A stretch of 5,265 nt of DNA from Halobacteriales archaeon SW_9_67_24. GTDB taxonomy: Archaea > Halobacteriota > Halobacteria > Halobacteriales > Halococcaceae. The position numbers and the translations under genes are program-made. The stretch is taken from assembly GCA_003022685.1 (NCBI GenBank), contig PXSV01000121.1, forward strand, positions 2,492 to 7,756. Reading direction: 5' to 3'. Of this stretch, positions 1 through 5,265 are shown one piece after another (position 1 is the stretch's first letter; each line of letters begins with the position of its first letter). The notes under the pieces are model-generated. The model was not told the DNA's origin. It ran no database searches and worked only from the letters and a program-made list of their open reading frames with translations.

Positions 1-2
1 CC

Positions 3-1136
3 AGCAACATCATCCTCGCCAGACCGTTCGACTTCGATCGCGGGTTCGCCGAGTACACCGGCACGTGGACGTTTCGGGCGCTCTCGGGCGACGTGTTCGA
101 CTGGGAGAGTTTCGCCGAGGAGGACGACGATGGTCCCGACACCTACCTTGGGGCAGCACGGGAGTGTATCGTCGGCGAGTACGACACGTGGCCGTCACTA
201 CAACGCGGCGCGCGGGTCGCGCTGCGCGACCTCGGTGGCGGTCGGTTCGGAAGCACTCGTTCCGGTGGCGACCCGCTCGACGAACAAGGGTCCCAGCAGG
301 CGCTCGATTACGTCCGCGGAACCGATTTCGGCGGCCGCGAGTTCCTGTTCGTGAACCTGATGGACGCACACATGCCGCACACGCCGCCCGAGGCGTACCG
401 GACCACCGACACCGACGAGCCGATCAGCGATGTGACCGAATACAACGGCCTTGTGGCGACCGCCGGCGACGGCCCCGACGCCGACGTCGAGGTGCTCATG
501 CAGGCCTACGACGACAGCGTTCGCTACCTTGCCGACGTCTACCGCGAGATCCACGCCGAACTCCGCGAGGAGTTCGACGTCGTGATCACGCTCTCGGATC
601 ACGGCGAACTGTTCGGCGAACACGGCGTCTGGCAACATTCGTACGGTGTCTACCCCGAACTCACTCACGTCCCCTGTGTGATCTCCGGCGATCGCATCGA
701 GAACGCGGCGCGCGCGGAGACGGTGAGCCTCCTCGACGTCCATCGGACGGTGCTCGACCTCGCTGGCGTCGACGGCGACTCGGCAGGGAACATGCTGCTC
801 GACGTACCGGACGACGCTTCGAAGAAGGTCACGATCGCACCGAGCGATCGGACGTGCGCCGCGGAGTATCTGGGCCCGAACCCACGAAACCGGGAGAAGA
901 TCGAACGCCTCGGCTACGATCCAGCCCGATTCGACGAGGAGCTGTTCGGTGTCGCAGCGGACGGGGCCTACGGCTACGAGACAACCGACGGTCTTCGGGT
1001 TCTCGGCGAAACCGACCTAGCGCTCGACGAGCTGCTCGAGGCGCACCGCGACCGGATCGACCGACGCGACACCCGCGATCGAACGGCGGTTTCGGACGCG
1101 ACGCGGCGGCACCTCGAAGATCTCGGTTACGCGTAA
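3..1136 (+). CDS. Sulfatase-family hydrolase, C-terminal part (5'-truncated by window edge)
   Basis: This is the C-terminal part of an alkaline-phosphatase-superfamily sulfatase (Pfam Sulfatase type), a family that hydrolyses sulfate esters or, in some members, transfers phospho groups. The frame is open from base 3 without a stop, so the 377 visible codons are a fragment, and the ATG at 93 is internal. Numbering from base 3, two hallmark segments are visible. FLFVNLMDAHMPHTPP (residues 114-129) is the hydrophobic strand leading into the D-x-H region. SDHGELFGEHG (198-208) is the SDHGE metal-binding motif. H212 and H222 (THVP) follow as likely active-site histidines. The end, RRHLEDLGYA, resembles tails I recall from haloarchaeal homologues. 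The N-terminal nucleophile motif (C/S-x-P-x-R) lies outside the window, so catalytic competence and substrate cannot be judged. The gene converges on the isomerase-like gene with an 81-nt gap. Family assignment is firm; function is not. Confidence 0.93.
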   Translation, partial: SNIILARPFDFDRGFAEYTGTWTFRALSGDVFDWESFAEEDDDGPDTYLGAARECIVGEYDTWPSLQRGARVALRDLGGGRFGSTRSGGDPLDEQGSQQALDYVRGTDFGGREFLFVNLMDAHMPHTPPEAYRTTDTDEPISDVTEYNGLVATAGDGPDADVEVLMQAYDDSVRYLADVYREIHAELREEFDVVITLSDHGELFGEHGVWQHSYGVYPELTHVPCVISGDRIENAARAETVSLLDVHRTVLDLAGVDGDSAGNMLLDVPDDASKKVTIAPSDRTCAAEYLGPNPRNREKIERLGYDPARFDEELFGVAADGAYGYETTDGLRVLGETDLALDELLEAHRDRIDRRDTRDRTAVSDATRRHLEDLGYA

Positions 1137-1217
1137 TCGAGTGCAATGCCTCTTCCGATCACATTCCGACGATAGTACCATGCAACTCCGTTCTTCGCGT
1201 TCTGGTCCTCGCCTTGC

Positions 1218-1922
1218 TCAGTTGCCGGCGACCGACTGAGTCGGCGACAGGTCGATCTCGGCTTGGTGCTCAGTGATGGTTTCGAGCGCAGCCCGCTGGT
1301 CGTCGGGCATGACTTCGAGGACCACTGTGCCGTCGAAATGTCGGCCGACGAGGCGACAGACCGCGCCGATGTCGATCTCACCTGCGCCAAACGCCAGTCC
1401 GTCCTGAACCGGCGTCGAGTCACAGAGATGCACCGGGCCGATCCGATCGCCGTACTCAGTGAGGAGGTATTCGATCGCGGTCAGATAGTCCGTCTCCGCC
1501 ATGAACAGGTGGGCAACGTCGAGCGCGAGGCTGTGACCCGGCTCCAGTATCATGTGTCGGAGGTGACGAACGCTCACTCCGGTCTTGTTCTCGTAGCCGT
1601 ACGTCGCGGTCAGATCGAGCGTCTCCAGTTCCGGCGTGTCGACGTGGTTGAGGTGTCCCGAGTGGAGAACGAGGAACGCGTCGAGTGCCACCGCGAGACG
1701 GTCAGTCCGGTGGAGATACTCCGCCTCGGCCAGCGGGACGTGCGGCGTGTGAACCGAGACGGCCTCGACGGCCGACGCCTCGACGGCTGCGGCACACTCT
1801 ACGACCGATTCGAGGTGGTCCTTTTCGAGATACAGTTCTACCACCTCGAACCCCCGGTCGGCCACGGCGGCGAGCGCGTCCGGTTCCGGGGGACATTTGC
1901 CAGCGATAAGCATCGTATACAT
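1218..1922 (-). CDS. Sugar phosphate isomerase/epimerase-like TIM-barrel protein
   Basis: The 234-residue product fits the xylose-isomerase-like / AP endonuclease family 2 TIM-barrel superfamily (COG1082 type). Such enzymes isomerise or epimerise sugars and sugar acids with a divalent metal; some members are endonucleases. Candidate metal ligands fall at the expected strand ends: E111 in YENKTG, D135 and H138 in LALDVAHLF, H165 in GPVHLCDS and E203 in VVLEVMPD. H58 and H61 lie in VSVHTPH. The length is slightly short for the family (usually 250-290), which suggests a minimal barrel. I chose the ATG at 1922 because a GGGAGG lies upstream and a TATA-like TTAAA lies further out. The longer frame from a GTG at 1979 would include that TATA-like box. 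An ATG at 1913 is a second option. The gene is last in a row of three minus-strand enzymes. Superfamily is confident; substrate is unknown, and a repair nuclease role is less likely but not excluded. Confidence 0.85.
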   Translation of the reverse strand: MYTMLIAGKCPPEPDALAAVADRGFEVVELYLEKDHLESVVECAAAVEASAVEAVSVHTPHVPLAEAEYLHRTDRLAVALDAFLVLHSGHLNHVDTPELETLDLTATYGYENKTGVSVRHLRHMILEPGHSLALDVAHLFMAETDYLTAIEYLLTEYGDRIGPVHLCDSTPVQDGLAFGAGEIDIGAVCRLVGRHFDGTVVLEVMPDDQRAALETITEHQAEIDLSPTQSVAGN

Positions 1923-1934
1923 GCTCGGGGCCCG

Positions 1935-1940
1935 CCTCCC
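1935..1940 (-). promoter_or_regulatory. Shine-Dalgarno-like GGGAGG for the isomerase-like gene
   Basis: On the minus strand GGGAGG lies 12 nt before the ATG at 1922, a little farther than usual but the only purine-rich match here. It favours the 1922 start over the GTG at 1979, which lies upstream of this site. Confidence 0.45.
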
Positions 1941-1968
1941 TATCGGTGAGACCTGCAGGTGCAAGGAT

Positions 1969-1977
1969 CGTTTAATC
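1969..1977 (-). promoter_or_regulatory. Candidate TATA box of the isomerase-like gene
   Basis: The minus strand reads GATTAAACG here, the only AT-rich stretch between the SDR stop and the isomerase-like start. A TSS 25-27 nt downstream would fall near 1946, giving a leader of about 24 nt that contains the GGGAGG. This suggests the isomerase-like gene can be transcribed separately from the SDR gene. It rests on position and composition only. Confidence 0.4.
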
Positions 1978-2006
1978 ACGACGGGAGACCGGTATCCATG
2001 CGCCGA

Positions 2007-2765
2007 TCACCCGGCGTCCGTCGGACGGACGAGAAGTTCGTCGACGTTGACGCGCGGTGGCTGCGTGACCGCGTACCGGATCGCCGCCGCGATGTCGGCG
2101 CTTTCGAGCGTCCGCATCGACTCGATCGCTGCTTCGACGTTCTCGTTTGCCGCCGCATCGGGGATATGCTCCGGCAGTTCAGTGTCGGTCGCGCCCGGTT
2201 CGATAGTCGTCACGCGAACCCCGTCGCCGGCGACTTCCCCGCGAAGTGATTCCGAAAACGTGCTCACGCCGGCCTTCGTCGCGGCGTACGCGCCGAACCC
2301 GGCACCCGGACCCCGCCGCGCGTCCGAAGAGATGTTGACGACGTGGCCGGGTTCGTCCTTCTTGAGTGTGGGGAGCGCGGCGTGGGTGGTGTTCATGAGG
2401 CCCGTCAGATTGATCGATACCATCCGTCGCCAGTCGTCGGTGTCGGCGCGCCCGACCGGCGCGAGCAGCATGACGCCGGCGTTGTTGACGAGAACGTCGA
2501 GCCCGCCGAACGCGTCGGTCGTCGCATCGATCATCGCCTCGATGTCCGTCTCCTCGGTGACGTCTGCGGTGATCGAGAGCGCCTCGCCACCCGCGTCTTT
2601 GATCCGTTCGGCGGTCTCGTCGAGCCGATCGCTGCGGCGCGCAGCGAGACTCACGTTTGCCCCTTCGGCCGCGAGCGCCTCCGCGGTCGCCGCGCCGATC
2701 CCCGACGACGCGCCGGGGATGAGCGCCGTCTTCCCGTCGAGTTCGCCGGCCGTGGTATGGTTCAT
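2007..2765 (-). CDS. Classical short-chain dehydrogenase/reductase (SDR), NADP(H)-type
   Basis: This 252-residue protein has the normal length and motif order of classical SDRs, cytoplasmic NAD(P)-dependent oxidoreductases acting on alcohols, ketones or sugars. Visible motifs are the Rossmann glycine motif PGASSGIG (17-24), AARR (41-44) at the end of strand 2, ADV (67-69), NNAG (94-97), N119, S147 in NISSDA, Y160 and K164 in YAATK, and PG (190-191). The N-S-Y-K catalytic set is complete. The arginines at 43-44 suggest NADP(H) rather than NAD(H) (inference). The residue before the first motif glycine is Pro17 where Thr is usual. The overall pattern resembles the YdfG / COG4221 group, but the substrate cannot be named. 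The gene starts 78 nt downstream of the epimerase-like stop, with no clear Shine-Dalgarno or TATA box of its own, so co-transcription with that gene is plausible. Confidence 0.93.
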   Translation of the reverse strand: MNHTTAGELDGKTALIPGASSGIGAATAEALAAEGANVSLAARRSDRLDETAERIKDAGGEALSITADVTEETDIEAMIDATTDAFGGLDVLVNNAGVMLLAPVGRADTDDWRRMVSINLTGLMNTTHAALPTLKKDEPGHVVNISSDARRGPGAGFGAYAATKAGVSTFSESLRGEVAGDGVRVTTIEPGATDTELPEHIPDAAANENVEAAIESMRTLESADIAAAIRYAVTQPPRVNVDELLVRPTDAG

Positions 2766-2843
2766 AGTGCGGCTACAACCGTCGACCGAAAGAAGCTGTC
2801 TGTTGGCGCATAGCGGCGGGAAGACACGGCGGTGTTTCGTCCG

Positions 2844-3833
2844 TCAGAGCGTATCCAGAACCGAGAGCACGCGCTTCTCGTCCTCTCGATCGGGTCCGTT
2901 CTCCCGGCCGGTGCGTTCGCTCTCGCGGTGATTGTTGACTGTGCGTTCGAGCGCGGTCTCGATCGGCGTCGCCTCCCAGCCCAGGTCCGCGAGCTTCGCG
3001 GTCGAGAGCACGTGTGGGTACGACCGGTAGAGCGGGAAGTCGTCGGGCGCGAGGTCGGCCGCAGCGAGTTCGCGCTCGTTCGCCGTCACGATCTCGACCT
3101 CGGTGTCGAGGGCGTCGGCGATCAGCTCGACCCACTCGGCGAGGACGGGCAGCCGGCGGTCGCCGGTGTTGTACGTCTCGCCGGGCTCGCCTTCCTCGGC
3201 CACCGTTCGGAGGGCGCTCGCCACGTCCGGTGCGAAGACGAGATGCCAGAGACAGTCGCCGTCGCCAGGGACGATCACCCGGTCGTGATCGAGTACTCGA
3301 TCGATCCAGTAATCGAACCGCTCGGTGTAGTCGTGTGGGCCGTAGACCACGGGCGGGCGGACGCTCATCGCGTTCACGCCCTCGGCGGCGGCCTCGGCGA
3401 CGATCCGGTCGATCTCGGCCTTCCGGGGGCCGTAGCTCGCCATCGAGTCGTCAGTCGCCTGCTCGTCGGTGCACCCATGCAGCGCCGTTTCGTCCTCCCG
3501 TTTCGGGATTTCCTCGTCGCCGTAGGCCGACCCGCTCGAAATCACGACGTAGGCCTCGCAGTCGGCGAACACGTCGGTCGCGTGGCGCACCTCTCCGGGG
3601 TGATAGGCCACGCAGTCGATCACGATGTCGGGGTCGACCTCCCGGGCGGCGCGCTCGAGGTCTTCGGGATTCGTCCGGTCGCCCGCGACGTGCGCGACGG
3701 CCTCGTGGTCGGCGAACGGGTTCTCGTGGTTCCCACGGTTGAACACCGTGACCTCGTAGTCGTTGTCGAGCAGCTCCCGAACCGTGTGACGGCCGATGAA
3801 CCGCGTTCCGCCGACGATCATGGCGTGAGGCAT
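2844..3833 (-). CDS. NAD-dependent epimerase/dehydratase family protein (extended SDR)
   Basis: This 329-residue protein is an extended SDR of the nucleotide-sugar epimerase/dehydratase type (COG0451). Family members bind NAD(P) and epimerise, dehydrate or reduce sugar nucleotides in the cytoplasm. The N-terminal Rossmann motif is VGGTRFIG (7-14). Strand 2 ends in FNRG (31-34), where Arg33 may favour NADP(H). ISSGSAYG (98-105) carries the catalytic Ser/Thr region, and Y134 with K138 in YGPRK forms YxxxK. RPPVVYGPHD (159-168) is the conserved segment leading into the substrate domain, and a C-terminal LGW segment (284-286) is typical. The last 25 residues are charged and probably flexible. The ATG at 3833 is supported by AGGAG six nt upstream; Met5 is an in-frame alternative. 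It heads the leftward gene row, opposite the structured region at 3897-3981. The exact substrate is not recognisable, and an assignment as UDP-glucose 4-epimerase is not supported. Confidence 0.92.
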   Translation of the reverse strand: MPHAMIVGGTRFIGRHTVRELLDNDYEVTVFNRGNHENPFADHEAVAHVAGDRTNPEDLERAAREVDPDIVIDCVAYHPGEVRHATDVFADCEAYVVISSGSAYGDEEIPKREDETALHGCTDEQATDDSMASYGPRKAEIDRIVAEAAAEGVNAMSVRPPVVYGPHDYTERFDYWIDRVLDHDRVIVPGDGDCLWHLVFAPDVASALRTVAEEGEPGETYNTGDRRLPVLAEWVELIADALDTEVEIVTANERELAAADLAPDDFPLYRSYPHVLSTAKLADLGWEATPIETALERTVNNHRESERTGRENGPDREDEKRVLSVLDTL

Positions 3834-3839
3834 CGACGA

Positions 3840-3844
3840 CTCCT
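3840..3844 (-). promoter_or_regulatory. Shine-Dalgarno AGGAG of the epimerase/dehydratase gene
   Basis: AGGAG on the minus strand lies 6 nt before the ATG at 3833, a good spacing. It supports that start and implies a message with a 5' leader, unlike the probably leaderless genes on the other strand. Confidence 0.6.
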
Positions 3845-3896
3845 GCGGGCGGCCGCGAGATAACCCTTGTCGGTCGCGACGAGCGATCCTCTCCAG

Positions 3897-3944
3897 CGGG
3901 GACGGTTCGTCGTGAACCCATCCACGAACCGACGGCCGTCCCCG
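3897..3944. repeat. Nested inverted repeats able to form a long hairpin in the divergent intergenic region
   Basis: CGGGGACGG (3897-3905) is perfectly complementary to CCGTCCCCG (3936-3944), nine G/C-rich pairs. The stem can continue inward with TTCGT (3906-3910) pairing ACGAA (3924-3928). Competing pairings exist: CGGTTCGT (3903-3910) with ACGAACCG (3924-3931), and GGTTC (3904-3908) with GAACC (3914-3918). GACGGCCGTC (3931-3940) is itself a 10-bp palindrome. On the minus strand this could fold in the 5' leader of the epimerase-like gene, ending 63 nt before its ATG. As DNA it could be a regulator binding site. A run of five T at 3966-3970 follows on the plus strand, but no rightward gene precedes it, so a terminator reading is weak. 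Confidence 0.6.
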
Positions 3945-3968
3945 GATCGGGACTTACCGTGTGGGTTT

Positions 3969-3981
3969 TTCACTATGTGAA
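3969..3981. promoter_or_regulatory. Perfect palindrome TTCAC-TAT-GTGAA, candidate operator
   Basis: Two 5-bp arms surround a TAT spacer in the AT-rich patch between the divergent genes. ACTAT is also repeated directly at 3972-3976 and 3981-3985. The site lies 38 bp before the TTTAAA box (4019-4024) of the microprotein gene, within reach of a dimeric helix-turn-helix regulator. I do not recognise it as a known consensus; the operator role is inferred. Confidence 0.4.
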
Positions 3982-4004
3982 CTATTGCTTTGGCATTGGC
4001 GAAC

Positions 4005-4024
4005 TTTATCTCACAGAGTTTAAA
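4005..4024 (+). promoter_or_regulatory. Promoter of the microprotein gene: TTTATC (4005-4010) and TTTAAA (4019-4024)
   Basis: TTTAAA, inside the palindrome GTTTAAAC (4018-4025), is centred about 27 nt before the ATG at 4048. That is where a haloarchaeal TATA box lies relative to a TSS, so transcription would begin at or next to the start codon. TTTATC upstream is a second possible box, with a predicted TSS near 4035 and a short leader containing GGAG (4041-4044). Confidence 0.55.
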
Positions 4025-4047
4025 CCGTCCCGGGGCCAAGGGAGTGC

Positions 4048-4212
4048 ATGGAGAAACGTTCCATGCAGACGACGGACCAGAACGGATTCGAACCGTACCT
4101 CCCAGGAATGGCCCAGCTGTCGGCCGAGCCGACCCGCGTCGAGCGGTTCCTGACGCGGCTGTTCCGCCGGCGCGGCGGTCTCCGGCGCGTCGTTCGACCG
4201 AAGAACCGATAG
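4048..4212 (+). CDS. Basic 54-residue microprotein, unrecognised
   Basis: I do not recognise this protein. The frame runs from ATG 4048 to TAG 4212, with an alternative ATG at 4063. About 44 of 54 codons end in G or C, as expected for a real gene in this genome. A TATA-like TTTAAA sits at leaderless distance. The N-terminal half is mixed, with EPYLPGM at 15-21. The C-terminal half is strongly basic: 11 of residues 30-54 are Arg or Lys, including LFRRRGGLRRVVR (38-50), preceded by VERFLTRLF (31-39), which could form an amphipathic helix. A basic protein is unusual in an acidic haloarchaeal proteome and might bind nucleic acid or a membrane surface (inference). There is no signal peptide, transmembrane segment or CxxC zinc finger. 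Arg-rich frames also arise by chance in GC-rich DNA, so the call is moderate. Confidence 0.5.
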   Translation: MEKRSMQTTDQNGFEPYLPGMAQLSAEPTRVERFLTRLFRRRGGLRRVVRPKNR

Positions 4213-4333
4213 AGCGAACACGGACAACGGCGGTGACGGCCAGTTCGAGCGAGCCAGCCGATCACCGACACTCTACACTTTGCGATCGAAGTTAACCCGT
4301 CCGGTCGGTTCGATCCCAAACCCCCGATTCTTC

Positions 4334-4354
4334 GACGTCAGGGGTCTGACCGTC
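4334..4354. repeat. Small hairpin GACGTCAG-GGGT-CTGAC(C)GTC
   Basis: GTCAG (4337-4341) pairs with CTGAC (4346-4350) across a GGGT loop. GAC (4334-4336) and GTC (4352-4354) extend the stem past one bulged C. It lies about 120 nt after the microprotein stop and is not followed by a T-run, so a terminator role is only possible. Confidence 0.3.
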
Positions 4355-4490
4355 TCGATCGATGTCGGGCCTCGCTTGGCGACGCTCACATCGCCCCGGA
4401 GAGCGGAGGCACCGAAACCACGTCCGAGTCGCGGCTCGCGCCTGACTCGAACCGACGAGAGCCGTCGGGTCGGGTGGTTGCGGGCGTGAG

Positions 4491-4499
4491 ATATAGATA
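4491..4499 (+). promoter_or_regulatory. TATA box ATATAGATA of the SHOCT gene, leaderless-type spacing
   Basis: This AT-only stretch (apart from one G) stands out in GC-rich surroundings and is centred about 29 nt before the ATG at 4524. A TSS about 26-28 nt downstream would lie at or just before the start codon. No Shine-Dalgarno at useful spacing is visible, consistent with a leaderless message. Confidence 0.65.
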
Positions 4500-4523
4500 C
4501 CTGGCCGACCGATCGCCCACGAG

Positions 4524-5048
4524 ATGGCCTGGTTCCGGGACAACGCGCTCGCGGTCTGGCTGGGATTGCTGCTCGTCTCCGCTACGCTCCTCGCCGTCGT
4601 GTTCGGGTACGTCGCCCTCGTTGTCGCCACCGCGATCGGCAGCGGGGCAGTCGTCGGCGTCCTCTCCGGGCTCGCGTTCCCGTACCTCCCGATCGTCGCG
4701 CTGTTGCTCGTCGTCGCCATCGTCTCGGGGCTCGGCTTCGGTTGGGAGCTACTGCGCCGGCTGTCGATCCCGCGGAGCGAACGGCTCCGATCGGCGGCCG
4801 AGCGCATCGAACGCGAGCACCCGGCGGTCGACGGGTTCGGCCTCTCCGACCTCGTGGCTCCGCCGGAGCCGTCGGCCGAGGACGCCCTCGACGACCTGAA
4901 ACGCCGGTACGTCGCGGGCGAGATCGACGAGGCGGCGTTCGAACGGAAGCTCGATCGCCTGGTAGCGAACGAATCGGTCGACGACGTGCGTGCCGCCCGC
5001 GAGCGCGAGGCGGTTCTCGATGGGCGGGCCGACGATCGATCGTCGTGA
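4524..5048 (+). CDS. Membrane protein with C-terminal SHOCT domain
   Basis: The 174-residue product has a strongly hydrophobic N-terminal region and a soluble, charged C-terminus. Hydrophobic segments lie at about 10-35, 38-51 and 54-73. They could form two long or three short transmembrane helices; the exact number is uncertain. The sequence around 74-95 is basic (LLRRL, RSERLRS), suggesting the C-terminal part faces the cytoplasm by the positive-inside rule. Residues 118-147 (from SAEDALDDLKRRYVAGEID to the following KLDRL) match the SHOCT domain: an acidic start, then L-K-x-R/L-Y-x-x-G-E-I-x-x-x-x-F/Y. SHOCT is a short C-terminal module thought to aid oligomerisation, of unknown biochemical role. 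The tail from about 148 is charged and likely disordered. Many haloarchaea carry membrane proteins of this design, and no specific function is known to me. The ATG at 4524 is backed by the TATA box spacing. Confidence 0.88.
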   Translation: MAWFRDNALAVWLGLLLVSATLLAVVFGYVALVVATAIGSGAVVGVLSGLAFPYLPIVALLLVVAIVSGLGFGWELLRRLSIPRSERLRSAAERIEREHPAVDGFGLSDLVAPPEPSAEDALDDLKRRYVAGEIDEAAFERKLDRLVANESVDDVRAAREREAVLDGRADDRSS

Positions 5049-5090
5049 GCGGGATCGGTTCCGAGACGCCTGATTACTGGTCCGTCGTTC

Positions 5091-5109
5091 CCTGAGAGAA
5101 CCACTCAGG
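5091..5109. repeat. Hairpin CCTGAG-7 nt-CTCAGG downstream of the SHOCT gene
   Basis: Six perfect pairs enclose the loop AGAACCA, starting 42 nt after the SHOCT stop codon. No T-run follows, and haloarchaeal termination usually relies on T-rich sequence, so this is at best a weak terminator or a 3'-UTR structure. Confidence 0.35.
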
Positions 5110-5177
5110 CAGGACGCAATCGACCGCGAATCACGGTACAACTGAAAACCGTAGGCCACACGCCTCCCCAGCCGATT

Positions 5178-5248
5178 CGCTCACTCCGTTCGCTCATCCA
5201 CCGTCAGAACAGAGCTCTGACGAGCCTGCGCTCACTTTCGCTCGCGCA
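5178..5248. repeat. Two related CGCTCACT...TTCGCTC motifs in the right-end non-coding sequence
   Basis: Copy 1 (5178-5195) is CGCTCACTCCGTTCGCTC. Copy 2 (5229-5243) is the same without the CCG. Copy 2 is framed by TGCGC (5227-5231) and GCGCA (5244-5248), forming an inverted repeat. Between the copies lies the perfect palindrome CAGAGCTCTG (5210-5219). From memory, motifs of this GAGCGAA/CGCTC type are common between genes in haloarchaea. I see no gene from 5049 to the window end. Confidence 0.5.
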
Positions 5249-5265
5249 GACCCCGCACGAGTCGC

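Larger units (their letters stand above)
4213..4523. other. Mostly non-coding interval between the microprotein and SHOCT genes
   Basis: I see no convincing gene in these 311 bases. A 69-codon plus-strand frame beginning with TTG at 4280 exists, but it is Arg- and Pro-rich with weaker G/C third-position bias. Contents worth noting are a small hairpin at 4334-4354 and the TATA box at 4491-4499. The segment GGTTCGATCCC near 4310 resembles a tRNA T-loop, but its flanks do not pair. Confidence 0.5.

Noticed and set aside
1137..1217. Possible bidirectional terminator between the convergent sulfatase and isomerase-like genes
   Set aside because: No T-run on either strand and no convincing hairpin in the 81-nt gap.
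65..1276. Long plus-strand 403-codon frame overlapping the sulfatase
   Set aside because: It is Arg-rich low-complexity protein out of frame with clear sulfatase motifs, a common artefact of GC-rich coding DNA.
1897..2931. 344-codon plus-strand frame opposite the SDR gene
   Set aside because: Ser/Arg/Ala-rich with no recognisable domain, and antisense to a gene with a complete SDR motif set.
2832..3863. 343-codon plus-strand frame opposite the epimerase-like gene
   Set aside because: It is the antisense of a gene with full extended-SDR motifs and shows no domain of its own.
4078..4102. tRNA T-arm-like sequence on the minus strand (GGTTCGAATCC)
   Set aside because: Only four T-stem pairs form, and no acceptor, D or anticodon stem can be found at the right distances. 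It lies inside the microprotein frame.
4302..4322. tRNA T-loop-like GGTTCGATCCC
   Set aside because: Flanking bases do not form the T-stem, and no other tRNA arms are present.
4280..4489. 69-codon plus-strand frame starting with TTG
   Set aside because: Weak G/C third-position bias (about three quarters), Arg/Pro-rich, no ribosome binding site, and it spans a hairpin. Not excluded, but not supportable.
4292..5104. 270-codon minus-strand frame opposite the SHOCT gene
   Set aside because: Ser/Arg/Pro-rich composition without domains, opposite a gene with membrane helices, a SHOCT domain and a good promoter.

Overview
The window looks like chromosomal DNA from a haloarchaeon (class Halobacteria). 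It is GC-rich with strong G/C bias at third codon positions, and the encoded proteins are rich in Asp and Glu. At least two genes have a TATA-like box about 27-29 nt before the ATG, the pattern of leaderless archaeal transcripts. I do not assign a genus. No rRNA, tRNA, CRISPR array, insertion sequence or integration site was seen.

Layout, left to right. (1) Positions 3-1136 (+) hold the C-terminal 377 codons of a sulfatase-family protein; its N-terminus lies outside the window. (2) Three minus-strand enzyme genes follow: a TIM-barrel sugar phosphate isomerase/epimerase-like protein (1218-1922), a classical short-chain dehydrogenase/reductase (2007-2765) and an extended-SDR NAD-dependent epimerase/dehydratase (2844-3833). 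They are 84 and 78 nt apart, transcribed leftwards, and converge on the sulfatase. (3) Positions 3834-4047 are a divergent intergenic region containing nested inverted repeats, an AT-rich patch with a perfect 13-bp palindrome, and two TATA-like boxes. (4) A 54-codon gene for a basic microprotein (4048-4212, +) has a TATA box placed for a leaderless message. (5) Positions 4213-4523 are mostly non-coding, with one small hairpin and a clear TATA box at the right end. (6) Positions 4524-5048 (+) encode a membrane protein with a C-terminal SHOCT domain, also probably leaderless. (7) The last 217 bases have no gene; they hold a hairpin and two related CGCTCACT...TTCGCTC repeats.

The sulfatase, isomerase-like and epimerase genes would all fit carbohydrate or surface-glycan metabolism, and the NAD(P)-dependent SDR could serve the same pathway. 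No substrate can be read from sequence, so a shared pathway is an inference from gene order. The enzymes are ordinary families. The least explained parts are the structured divergent region at 3834-4047 and the basic microprotein next to it.
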